39,053 bases of DNA, taken from NCBI GenBank assembly GCA_903935335.1, contig CAIZRG010000016.1, positions 1 to 39,053 on the forward strand, in the 5' to 3' direction. The number at the start of each line of letters is the position of its first letter. The stretch's first letter is position 1. Below the pieces are notes generated by a model, which was not told the DNA's origin, searched no databases, and saw only the letters and a list, made by a program, of their open reading frames with translations. The stretch comes from Oligoflexia bacterium (GTDB taxonomy: Bacteria > Bdellovibrionota > UBA1018). Below are positions 26,182 to 34,084 of the stretch, one piece after another. Position numbers and translations under genes: made by a program.

Positions 26182-26814
26182 TTGACTTCATCATCTCAGA
26201 TAGAAAATGAGTCTCTCTTTCTTCAGCTTCGTCAGGCGACAGCGCATGAGCATGAGGAGATTCAAAAGTTCGTCCCATTACAGAAGGTCCAAGTTAGTCT
26301 TCTCGAATACAAGAATTTTCTCTGTGCTGCTTTAGGGTTTTATCGACCGCTCGAGCTCAAGCTTTACCCTTTCATGAAGGAGCAGTGCGATTGGACTGCC
26401 AAACGGCAGCGTACGCCACTTCTCGTTACTGAGCTGGAGTGGCTGGGATTGCGTATTGATGAACAGCCCGAGTGCAACTTGCTGCCACCAATCGCTACGC
26501 CAGCCCAGGCCTGGGGTTGTCTTTACGTTTTTGAGGGCTCAACCCTTGGCGGGAAGTTAATTACCCGGCATCTTCGAACGGCGTGTTCAGAGCTCATGCA
26601 GCTTCGTGAAACGGAAAGAATGCCGGAAAGAATGCAAAAACAAAAAACTTTTCTTGATCCTTATGGAGCAGATACCGGCCAAATGTGGAAAGAGTTCTGC
26701 CATGCGCTGACTCTGTCTCAAAAGCGATCAAATGATTCCACCATGTATGCCCAAGCCGTTATAGCTAGCGCGCTACAAACCTTTCAGTGCTTCAGAAAGT
26801 GGCTTCAGCAATGA
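26182..26814 (+). CDS. bphO: Biliverdin-producing heme oxygenase (BphO type)
   Basis: Opens heme to biliverdin, the chromophore of the phytochrome encoded next. I start it at TTG 26182, seven bases after AAGGAGG, giving 210 residues; the upstream open frame has no such site. Motifs: LRQATAHEHEEIQKF with the proximal heme-ligand His (H24 most likely), LGFYRPLELKLYPF, and the distal-helix GCLYVFEGSTLGGKLITRHL. Sampled GC is far above neighbours (26461-26520 is 63%). Stop overlaps the bphP ATG (ATGA). Needs a reductant not encoded here. Confidence 0.9.
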   Translation: MTSSSQIENESLFLQLRQATAHEHEEIQKFVPLQKVQVSLLEYKNFLCAALGFYRPLELKLYPFMKEQCDWTAKRQRTPLLVTELEWLGLRIDEQPECNLLPPIATPAQAWGCLYVFEGSTLGGKLITRHLRTACSELMQLRETERMPERMQKQKTFLDPYGADTGQMWKEFCHALTLSQKRSNDSTMYAQAVIASALQTFQCFRKWLQQ

Positions 26815-29102
26815 TCAATTTCAACGAGACAAATCTCACAAACTGTGATCGTGAGCAGATACATATTCCAGGCAGCATTCAGCCACATGGCGTGCTCCTT
26901 GTATTGCAGGAGCCCGAGCTAACCATCGTACAGGTCAGCGAGAACGCCCAGGTATTGCTGGGTACTTCGGCCAAGGAGCTTTTGCTTTCACCCATCAGTG
27001 AGTATTTATCCGAAGTGAGCTTTGCCCTGCTACAAAAAGAGATCCATCTCACCAAGTTGTTTCTGAACATCAATCATCCCCTGGCCATCATGATCACCAC
27101 TAAAAATGGCTCATTGCAATTAGATGGGATTCTCCATAGATCCCAGGGCCTGCTTCTACTGGAGCTCGAAAATGCACCCGAGCGGACTCAGGATTCGATC
27201 TCAGTATTTTATTACCAGGCGCGTCTGGCTCTTTCGCAGCTTCAAAGCTCAGTCGGATTGAACCAGCTACTTAGTCAGGCAGCTACAGAGGTCAAACAAC
27301 TCACCGGCTTTGATCGGGTAATGATCTATCGCTTTCATGAGGATAGTCATGGCGAGGTGGTAGCCGAGGCGCGCGAAGAAAATCTTGAGCCGTTTTTGGG
27401 ACTCCACTATCCAGCCTCAGACATTCCGAAACAGGCTCGTGTCCTTTACGAAAAGAGCTGGCTGAGGCTCATTCCAGATGCAACCTATACTCCTTCACCT
27501 CTTTTGCCTAGTACCAATCCCCTGACTGGTACGCCCTTGGATCTAAGCTTCTCAGTGCTTCGAAGCGTTTCAAAGATGCACTGCGAGTATCTTAGGAACA
27601 TGGGAGTCCGTGCCTCAATGTCAATTTCAGTTCTGAAGGACGGAGTACTCTGGGGGCTGATTGCCTGCCATCAGTACCAGAGCGTTAAGCATATTCCCTA
27701 CGAGATCAGAAACGTCTGCGAATTTCTGGGCCAGATTATTTCATTGCAAATATCAAGAAAGTCAGAAAGCGAAGACATCGAAAAGAGGAATTTGACAAAG
27801 GCCTGCTTGCCATCTTTGATCCAAGCCATGTCCGCTCATATTCATTTGGTTCGTGGTTTGATCTCTGTCCCAGAATCATTGCTCAGATTGACTGAGGCGA
27901 ATGGAGCTGCGGTCAGTTATGAGGGTGAAATTCAACTCGTAGGACAAACGCCCGATCTGGGTCAAGTACGGAGGTTGATTGACTGGATTCAAGCCCAGCC
28001 TGGCGATGAGTTGGAATTTCACACCCACTCTCTTTCTCGAGAGATTCCAGAGGCTGAGGCTTTCAAGGGCGTGGCTAGCGGACTACTTGCTGTTTCACTG
28101 TCAAAACCACATGGGAATTTTATACTCTGGTTTCGACCTGAAGTTATTCAGATCGTGAATTGGGCTGGTGATCCGAAGAAACCGATCGTAACCGACAGTG
28201 GGGTGGATCAAATCAGCCCCAGAAAATCCTTTGCTCTATGGAAGGAATCCGTACATCTTAACTCGTACCCTTGGCAGCCCTGGCAAGTCAATGCCGCGCT
28301 CGAACTTAGGTCTGCCGCCATTCTGGAAATTATCGCTAGAAAAGTCGATGAGATCAAGCATCTGAACTCCGAGCTTACGCTTGCAGTAAAATCAAGAGAC
28401 GATTTTTTCTCAGTGGCCTCGCATGAGCTTAAGACCCCGCTCACGGCACTTCAACTTCATATCCAGGTAATGCTGAGAGTCTCAAAAATGACAAAGGGTG
28501 ATTTGCCCCGCGACCGGGTATTGCCGAAACTTAGCGTAGTAGAAGACCAGGCTTTTCGGCTGAATCAGTTGGTTGATAAACTCCTTGATGTTTCAAGGAT
28601 TACGGCGGGAAAGCTCTCGCTTGATGTTACCCAGGCTTTGAACCTGACCGATGTAATCATTCAGGTTGCTAATACTCATCGAGAGGAGTTTGAAAAGGAG
28701 AATCGAGAACTCCGAGTTTTGGTACAGCCTGAGGTAACTGGAAACTGGGACCCAACTCGACTCAGTCAGGTCGTGACCAATTTGATCAAGAATTCCTTGA
28801 AGTACGGAGGCAAGGAACCTGTTGAGCTGACCTTAGAGGCTAATGCAAATAGTGCCTTCATTCGAGTAAAAGACCGAGGCATCGGCATTGCCAATGAGAA
28901 TATCACGCGAATCTTCGAGAGATTTGAACGGGTTGTAGAAGGACATAGCTTTAATGGGCTTGGTCTTGGGCTTTGGATCACCAAACAGCTCGTTGAGGCG
29001 ATGAGTGGCAGGGTTAGCGTCAAGAGCGAGATTGGCAAAGGCTCAGAATTCATGGTCGAGATTCCAAGACACCTGGACTATTCGGAAGTTATTTTAAAAT
29101 GA
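26811..29102 (+). CDS. bphP: Bacteriophytochrome histidine kinase (PAS-GAF-PHY-HisKA-HATPase)
   Basis: Red/far-red light sensor kinase of 763 residues. The biliverdin-binding Cys is C12 in TNCDREQIHIPGSIQPHG, before the PAS domain (about 20-115). The GAF domain (about 135-300) has YPASDIPKQAR with D204 of the chromophore pocket and the tongue-facing SPLLPS; PHY runs about 320-510. The kinase has SVASHELKTPLTALQL with phospho-acceptor H538, the N box NLIKNSLKYGG, G1 DRGIGIANENI and G2 GLGLGLWITKQ. So the sensor is complete. Starts at the ATG overlapping the bphO stop and ends overlapping the regulator start. GC above the chromosome (27361-27420 is 55%). Confidence 0.95.
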   Translation: MINFNETNLTNCDREQIHIPGSIQPHGVLLVLQEPELTIVQVSENAQVLLGTSAKELLLSPISEYLSEVSFALLQKEIHLTKLFLNINHPLAIMITTKNGSLQLDGILHRSQGLLLLELENAPERTQDSISVFYYQARLALSQLQSSVGLNQLLSQAATEVKQLTGFDRVMIYRFHEDSHGEVVAEAREENLEPFLGLHYPASDIPKQARVLYEKSWLRLIPDATYTPSPLLPSTNPLTGTPLDLSFSVLRSVSKMHCEYLRNMGVRASMSISVLKDGVLWGLIACHQYQSVKHIPYEIRNVCEFLGQIISLQISRKSESEDIEKRNLTKACLPSLIQAMSAHIHLVRGLISVPESLLRLTEANGAAVSYEGEIQLVGQTPDLGQVRRLIDWIQAQPGDELEFHTHSLSREIPEAEAFKGVASGLLAVSLSKPHGNFILWFRPEVIQIVNWAGDPKKPIVTDSGVDQISPRKSFALWKESVHLNSYPWQPWQVNAALELRSAAILEIIARKVDEIKHLNSELTLAVKSRDDFFSVASHELKTPLTALQLHIQVMLRVSKMTKGDLPRDRVLPKLSVVEDQAFRLNQLVDKLLDVSRITAGKLSLDVTQALNLTDVIIQVANTHREEFEKENRELRVLVQPEVTGNWDPTRLSQVVTNLIKNSLKYGGKEPVELTLEANANSAFIRVKDRGIGIANENITRIFERFERVVEGHSFNGLGLGLWITKQLVEAMSGRVSVKSEIGKGSEFMVEIPRHLDYSEVILK

Positions 29103-29500
29103 TGAAGTCCGAAAAAATGGAATCAACAGCTTTGCTTAATAAATGCATACTTCTTATTGAAGATGAATGCATGATTCAGCAGATCATTGTTGAGTTTCTT
29201 CAGGAAGAAGGTTTCCATGTCGTAAGTTTATCTAATGGACAAGAGGCTTTGAACTATCTAGGATCTCAGACTTTGTACCCCAGTCTGATTCTACTCGATC
29301 TGATGATGCCGGTGATGAACGGTAGGGTTTTCAGGCGTGAACAGCTTCAGAACACTAGGCTTGCCGAAATTCCAGTTGTTTTCATGACCGCAGGTCGTAT
29401 CACACAGGAGGACCTTGATACACTGGTGCCACAAGCGGTTATCAAAAAGCCGATTGATTTGGATCATTTTTTGGAAACTGTCAATCGATTCTGTTCGTGA
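29099..29500 (+). CDS. Single-domain response regulator, partner of BphP
   Basis: 133 residues, receiver only: E21-D22 acidic pair in LIEDECMI, acceptor D67 in LILLDLMMPVMNG, T97 in VVFMTAGR, K117-P118 in AVIKKPID. Overlaps the bphP stop (29099-29102), so it is very likely the kinase's cognate phospho-acceptor, as in other BphP-BphR pairs. With no output domain it must act by protein contact or as a phosphate shuttle. Confidence 0.92.
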   Translation: MMKSEKMESTALLNKCILLIEDECMIQQIIVEFLQEEGFHVVSLSNGQEALNYLGSQTLYPSLILLDLMMPVMNGRVFRREQLQNTRLAEIPVVFMTAGRITQEDLDTLVPQAVIKKPIDLDHFLETVNRFCS

Positions 29501-29531
29501 GATTGTGCTTCCGAATCAATTGGAGAACAAT

Positions 29532-30275
29532 ATGGAATTCAAAAAGTTTGCTAAAATATCTGTTACAGCTTTATTTTTATCAATAATTTTTTTATTTGCC
29601 TTTTTCATTAGAAATCAACCTAAGAAATCAGAAAATTTTAACGGTGATTTTAGCAAAATAAATAACTTCATCTTTGATTTTGATGGGACAATTTGCGACT
29701 CATTCGAAGCTGTAATGAATCAGTTTAACTTCTTGTCTGACGAATTTGGATATAAACCTTTCTCTAAGTCAGAAATATCTGGAATGAAAAATTTAACAAT
29801 GCAGGAGCTTTTGACTTCATTTGGAATTTCTAAACTAAAATTGCCTTTCATTATTAAAAAAATAAGGAAACAGCTTAACAAGGAAATTAAAACTTTAAAA
29901 CCTTTTGATGGAGTTAGGAAAGCACTTCTATCATTAAAAAATAGAAATAATAAGCTTTTCATTTTGACGAGCAACTCTGAAGAAAATGTTAAAATCTTTT
30001 TAAAAGAAAATAAAATAGAGGTATTTGATGCGGTTTTCTCTGGAAGCAGTCTTTTTGGAAAAGCATTTCATATTAACAAATTGTTAGATGAATATAATAT
30101 TGATAAAACCACAGCCGTCTATGTTGGCGATGAAACACGAGACATTGAAGCTTCAAAAGAGGCTGGAATTCCCATTATTTCTGTTGCTTGGGGTTATAAT
30201 ACAAAAAAATTATTGCAATCTTTTAATCCAGAATTTCTTATTGATTCCCCATCTGAAATTACAAACATTAAATGA
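29532..30275 (+). CDS. HAD-family phosphatase with N-terminal membrane anchor
   Basis: 247 residues from ATG 29532 (TTGGAGAA upstream). Residues 9-26 are a hydrophobic helix after a basic start, then a linker and a haloacid-dehalogenase domain: motif I FIFDFDGTICDS (D49, D51), motif II FILTSN, the motif III Lys in FGKAFHINKL, motif IV YVGDETRDIEASKEAGI. The helical cap (about 60-130) resembles the phosphoglycolate phosphatase / beta-phosphoglucomutase group. An anchored or exported HAD enzyme is uncommon. AT-rich (29761-29820 is 32% GC), so unlike the bph genes just upstream; probably a separate acquisition. Substrate unknown. Confidence 0.82.
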   Translation: MEFKKFAKISVTALFLSIIFLFAFFIRNQPKKSENFNGDFSKINNFIFDFDGTICDSFEAVMNQFNFLSDEFGYKPFSKSEISGMKNLTMQELLTSFGISKLKLPFIIKKIRKQLNKEIKTLKPFDGVRKALLSLKNRNNKLFILTSNSEENVKIFLKENKIEVFDAVFSGSSLFGKAFHINKLLDEYNIDKTTAVYVGDETRDIEASKEAGIPIISVAWGYNTKKLLQSFNPEFLIDSPSEITNIK

Positions 30276-30362
30276 CCCTCTCAATTCATCAGCTCTGAAC
30301 CGGTGACCTGAACAACGAAATTCTGCAGATCCTCTGAGTCATGGGCGATTGTGTTGGAGTGC

Positions 30363-30485
30363 TTATTTTTTTTTAGCTGTTTTTACTTTCTTTTTAGTTT
30401 GATTTTTGTTTGGAGCTTTAGCTTTTAGAACCTTTGTTGCTTTCTTCTTAGCGGGAGGTTTTTGATTCTTCTTTTTTACTGCCAT
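30363..30485 (-). CDS. 40-residue Lys/Ala-rich histone-H1-like basic peptide
   Basis: A short gene read from the sequence. ATG 30485 is preceded, on its strand, by GGAGAGG at good spacing. The product MAVKKKNQKPPAKKKATKVL and its remainder is nearly half Lys, with Pro-Ala-Lys blocks like bacterial histone-H1-like and chlamydial Hc-type tails. No hydrophobic residues to form a core, so a disordered nucleic-acid-binding peptide is likely. TAA at 30363-30365. Isolated between IS-like debris and the HAD gene. Confidence 0.6.
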   Translation of the reverse strand: MAVKKKNQKPPAKKKATKVLKAKAPNKNQTKKKVKTAKKK

Positions 30486-30579
30486 GGATTTTTCCTCTCC
30501 AGAAATGTAATGGAACTAAGAAGAAAAAGAAAGACAAAGTTAATTCGTTATGTCTTTAGTTTTCTTTTTCTCATGCCGC

Positions 30580-30593
30580 TGGATCAGTAAATT
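30580..30593 (-). repeat. Right arm of 14-bp inverted repeat
   Basis: CTGGATCAGTAAAT, the reverse complement of 25915-25928. Inside each arm the next bases (gGGgA and cGGcA) also partly agree. See the left arm. Confidence 0.35.
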
Positions 30594-30823
30594 TAACTGA
30601 CACTAGCCAATAGCTGACGAATGAAAATGACCGGTACAAAAATATAATTTTGGAGGATTGACATATTGTGATTGACCCTATCAAACTGATTAAAGGGTCC
30701 GGGAAAACTAACTTGATTGTCTTCCCATGAATTGCTGAACAGAAATGACTCATGCTGATTGAAAAAGTCAAAATCAAGTCATTCCAGATACTTACGATTC
30801 ATGAGAACGAGGCTTCAGATTAA

Positions 30824-30865
30824 AAAACCCTAGCGCTACTATAGCGGTGAAAATCGCTAGGTTTT
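30824..30865. terminator. Terminator-like hairpin
   Basis: CCTAGCG (30829-30835) pairs with CGCTAGG (30855-30861), extended by A/T pairs past a single bulged C, with a 19-base loop. T-rich on one side and A-rich on the other, so it could act on both strands. It lies between the IS-like debris and the APH-type remnant. Confidence 0.55.
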
Positions 30866-30908
30866 ATTCATAAATTAAATTAGGAATAAATAAAAGAAAG
30901 GCGAGCGT

Positions 30909-31388
30909 TTGACTGTGGTAAATCAGAAGCAGCCATGGGAGGCTGAACTCAGAATTGATCTTGAACTTGCAAGACAAGTGATTGGAAGTCAGTTCCCTGA
31001 ATTACTTCCCTTACAAATCCAATATAGAGGAGAAGGATGGGGCAATGTCATATTACAGGTCAATGGTGAATATCTTTTCCGTTTTCCAAGAAGAAAAATT
31101 GCCGTAGAGTTATTTCCAAATAAAGCTAAAATTCTCCCAAAGATTCGTCACAGATTACCCCTTTGTGTTCCTGAATTAGTTTTTCAAGGGCAACCAGACT
31201 CTCATTTTCCATTTTTGATGGACTCCAATAAAAAATTCACTGGGATTATTGATTGGGGTGATGTCCATTTTGGAGACCCAGCAGTAGATTTACAGATTGT
31301 TTTCACTGTTCTTCCTTCTCATGCCTATTCACTTGAACACCGCGTCTTGGTGAACTTAAACACGAAGCGATTCGCTATTTATGTTTAA
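30909..31388 (+). pseudogene. Aminoglycoside-phosphotransferase-family remnant, catalytic core deleted
   Basis: The N-lobe is clear: RGEGWGNVILQVNGEYLFRF, PRRKIAVELFPNKAKIL, RLPLCVPELVFQGQP. Directly after HFPF it jumps to MDSNKKFTGIIDWGDVHFGD-PAVDL, the segment that normally follows the catalytic loop. The Brenner-type HGDxHxxN loop and roughly 100 residues before it are absent, with the frame kept. After LPSHAYS the C-terminal helices also seem shifted or lost. 159 residues against about 290 in the family. It starts at TTG 30909 (AAAGGCGAG upstream). Kinase activity is not expected. Confidence 0.75.
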
Positions 31389-31438
31389 GTTATTTAACTT
31401 ATTTAAGAATATGTTTTTTTAATTTAGAAAGTTAAGAT

Positions 31439-32785
31439 ATGAGTTATAATAAATCAATAATAATAATGGTTTCTATTTTAAATCTGTTCATTCTACAATA
31501 TGGACAATCCGCAAATAGAGCTTTTATTCTATCAGGAGGGGGAACTGAAGACACTTGCGCAAGAAGCTACCGACATGGTAGTTCCCAGGCCTATGTAGCA
31601 CTAAAACGCTCTTCATATGAAGTCTATGTTGCTGCAACAAATGGATCTTGGGGAATGGATTATAAAGATGGTTTCGTACCACAGGATCGTATTTTCCCTG
31701 CTACTTCAAAAGAGAGCGTTGAAGCTGGTTTAAGAGTAGCTTTAGAAGGTATTCTTCCTGATGAACAAGTTATGATTTTCATCACCGGTCATGGGGAAGA
31801 ACCAAAATTAAATGATGAAAATTGGAATATCAAAATTGTTCTTTATCGCGATAAATCTGAGCCTTATTTAAAACCTGTTCCAACTCTATCGCATGAAGAG
31901 CTTATGGGTTTGATAAAACAGTATATCCCGGTATCCAATTCAGTGAAAATAGTGGGAACTTATTGCTTTGCTGGTGGTTTGCACCACATTTCATTTTTTT
32001 CACCAAATGTGTGTTCTGCAACTCAAACCGATTTTTTAAGTGTTTTACGAACTCATAATAGTAAATTCGGAGATACAAATGACTACAATAGCTTTTTTGG
32101 GTTTTGGGGTCAATTCTATGAACCCGAGGTAAGTTTATGGAGCGCTCATGAATCTGGGTTAAGTTTCGATGGTGGAAGAAATAATGCTCGTGGCACTACC
32201 TCTTCTATGGCCTATGTAAATGCTTGTCTCCAAGAGGGGGCCTATAATGTTCAAGATAGGAATCCCTATGCTGCCGAACTAAGCCATGAGGAACATGAAA
32301 AATTTCTCTCTGAGTTGAATTTTAAATTGGAGGGACTAAGTCAGTTTATGTCGTCCACTCCAGAAGAACACTCTATGGTTAACGCAGTAGATCTTGAGGA
32401 TTTCGAATGGGTGGATCACAGTATTCAAAAAAGAAATCGTACAATCATAGATATTCTTGAACTAATTAATCCTATCTATTTAAAAATGAAATCAGATGTC
32501 AGCAAAAAGCTGTTAACTTATGAATCTGATCTCAAAAAAGAAAAGGAAAAGATGCTTACCCAAAACACTGCGGTGAGTTGGACAAGCTGGCTTGGCAGAA
32601 TTTTTTATTCTCAAATTCCTCCTATTAACAAGAACTTGAGCAAATACCGGCATATACAAGAACAAGTAGAGCGCCTTAGACGAATCCATGATTTTGTGAA
32701 AATCGCCTCAGATGAGCAGCTTTATAAATTTAAGAAATTACTCGAATGCGAGTTTCAACCCCTCAAAGGGAAAATCGTCCTTTGA
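31439..32785 (+). CDS. Secreted caspase-fold (clan CD-like) cysteine peptidase homologue
   Basis: 448 residues. N-terminal hydrophobic signal (ending near YGQSA), then a strand AFILSGGG and the dyad pattern of clan CD: His118 in VMIFITGHGEE and Cys176 in VKIVGTYCFAGG, each at the end of a hydrophobic strand as in legumain, gingipain and caspases. Residues about 280-445 are charged and helical, probably coiled coil (KKLLTYESDLKKEKEKM). Metacaspase/C13/C14 assignment is not possible by eye. Starts at ATG 31439 or ATG 31466, both weak sites. Chromosome-like GC. A secreted peptidase of this fold might act on host or prey proteins; that is inference. Confidence 0.7.
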   Translation: MSYNKSIIIMVSILNLFILQYGQSANRAFILSGGGTEDTCARSYRHGSSQAYVALKRSSYEVYVAATNGSWGMDYKDGFVPQDRIFPATSKESVEAGLRVALEGILPDEQVMIFITGHGEEPKLNDENWNIKIVLYRDKSEPYLKPVPTLSHEELMGLIKQYIPVSNSVKIVGTYCFAGGLHHISFFSPNVCSATQTDFLSVLRTHNSKFGDTNDYNSFFGFWGQFYEPEVSLWSAHESGLSFDGGRNNARGTTSSMAYVNACLQEGAYNVQDRNPYAAELSHEEHEKFLSELNFKLEGLSQFMSSTPEEHSMVNAVDLEDFEWVDHSIQKRNRTIIDILELINPIYLKMKSDVSKKLLTYESDLKKEKEKMLTQNTAVSWTSWLGRIFYSQIPPINKNLSKYRHIQEQVERLRRIHDFVKIASDEQLYKFKKLLECEFQPLKGKIVL

Positions 32786-32925
32786 AATTACTAATAAATT
32801 TTGATTTATTGTTCCATTCGCTTTTTGAAAGTCGGGGGGTTTTCAAATCCCCTTTCTTATGCACCAAAATTGAACAATCTATAGACATTAAATCGTACTT
32901 AAAGAGGACTATCGGCACCTGGGTT

Positions 32926-33267
32926 ATGGCTCAGTTTAAAGAACTTTTTTTAGGAATCGAGGATCCGCTTGCAGGCAAAGGAAATACAGAGATTCCGATA
33001 CCCAGTGTTTTGCTTTCGGGGTGCGCAATGTTTTCCCTTAAGTTTCCATCACTCCTTCAGTTTGATCAGGATCGAGCAGATGGAGCCATTGCCCATAATC
33101 TGAGACATCTCTTTCATTTGAGTAAAACTCCATCGGACACGCAAATGAGGGACATTCTGGATAAGATCGACTCTGAGAAACTCATGCAGGGGTTTGACGT
33201 GCTTTTTGCAAAATCACAGAGGGGAAAGGTTCTAGTTGGATTCAATCTGATTTTGCCTTACTCATGA
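32926..33267 (+). pseudogene. N-terminal fragment of a DDE-type transposase (ISNCY-like)
   Basis: IPIPSVLLSGCAMFSLKFPSLLQFDQ then NLRHLFHLSKTPSDTQMRDILD matches the conserved N-terminal region of a transposase group in which a short D-A-x-M-S-x-x-A-M-F block is followed by P-S-L and D-T-Q-M-R-x-I-L-D. The catalytic part is missing: the frame ends at 33265-33267, three bases beyond the end of the opposing IS256-type remnant. The open frame reaches back to 32746, but the part overlapping the peptidase gene is a shadow. Confidence 0.7.
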
Positions 33268-33899
33268 TAGTCCAATCAAACGAGAGACGTTCACAGGGGT
33301 TCTGTGCCATCCCCATTCCAACCTGAGAGCTGTAAAAGCCACAAGAACTTGAAGAGTCATCTCTCCTAGAGTTTCCTTAAAAAGTTTTTCAAGTCCTGGC
33401 AATCCATCCATAACTCCTACCCGAACTGCATTCATATCCAACCCACGGCACCTGAGTTCTGAAAAAACCGCCGTCCACGAATCAACGTTATCCTTTGTCC
33501 CAGGCTCGATTCCTAAGATATTGACATCCGATGGGTTTCATCCATGTGCGGGATGATCGAACTTTTAAACTCTCTCCTCCGGTCAGTTGGCATTCTCAAC
33601 TGAATAGATCCTACCCCCTTAAGAGCATAATTCCTCTCCTCGTAGCCGTTTCTCTTGTTGCCTGTTTGATCAGACTTCCCAAGAAAGAGAGTCATCTCGG
33701 TGTGCAGGAGCTGATTGACTACACCTGATACCACTTCTCGGATTTCAGCTCCTATCGCTTCTAAAGCTCGAAACCGATTTTTCTTAAACTCTTCAATTGC
33801 CTTCACTGCCTCAGGTAAGCTCACTTCCAGTTTGATGATTCCCATGTCTGCCGTTCCCATATCCTCCGTTGCGTCATTTTGACGCTTACGCTTGAACAT
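33262..33899 (-). pseudogene. IS256-family transposase remnant with internal deletion and frameshift
   Basis: From ATG 33899, residues 1-120 match the IS256/Mutator N-terminus: LLHTEMTLFLGKSDQTGNKR then NGYEERNYALKGVGSIQLRM and PTDRRREFKSSIIPH. It stops at 33513 (TAG). In the next frame the sequence continues VNILGIEPGTKDNVDSWTAV, RGLDMNAVRVGVMDGLPGLE, KLFKE, the block after the first catalytic Asp, then jumps to LRLEWGWHRTPVN and ends at 33262. So about 100 residues with the first Asp are gone and the second half is also cut. Inactive. Confidence 0.85.
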
Positions 33900-33919
33900 G
33901 GTTAATCTTGCGCTACCGG

Positions 33920-34081
33920 ATGTATGATAAGGTGAATGAGGCAAACTGGATGGAAATCAAAGAAGAAAAGATTGTCCACCGTATCCCATTTAAAAATGAT
34001 TTATGGCTGACTATGACTAATAGAGGCCCAGAAAAAGTGAACTTCATAGAGCACTGGGAATTGCAATCCGGATTGGAGTGA
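33920..34081 (+). other. Short unidentified open frame between IS256 and terminase remnants
   Basis: A 53-codon frame (MYDKVNEANWMEIKEEKIVH onwards, ending ELQSGLE). Sequence composition looks protein-like (aromatic and charged residues in sensible order), so it is probably a leftover of a disrupted gene. No ribosome-binding site and no family recognised. Confidence 0.25.
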
Positions 34082-34084
34082 GCG

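Larger units (their letters stand above)
30486..30908. other. Intergenic region with IS-end-like motif and terminator
   Basis: No convincing gene in about 420 bases. AATGAAAATGACCGGT (30620-30635) matches, in inverse orientation and with one mismatch, a motif at 39030-39045, and further TTGAC/GGGTCCGGG fragments follow (30656-30720), as in the multi-repeat ends of IS21-like elements. The right arm of the 14-bp inverted repeat lies at 30580-30593. A terminator-like hairpin is at 30824-30865. Confidence 0.4.

Noticed and set aside
32746..32925. Upstream part of the open frame leading into the DDE transposase fragment
   Set aside because: The first part is a shadow of the peptidase gene's end and the rest has no resemblance to the transposase.
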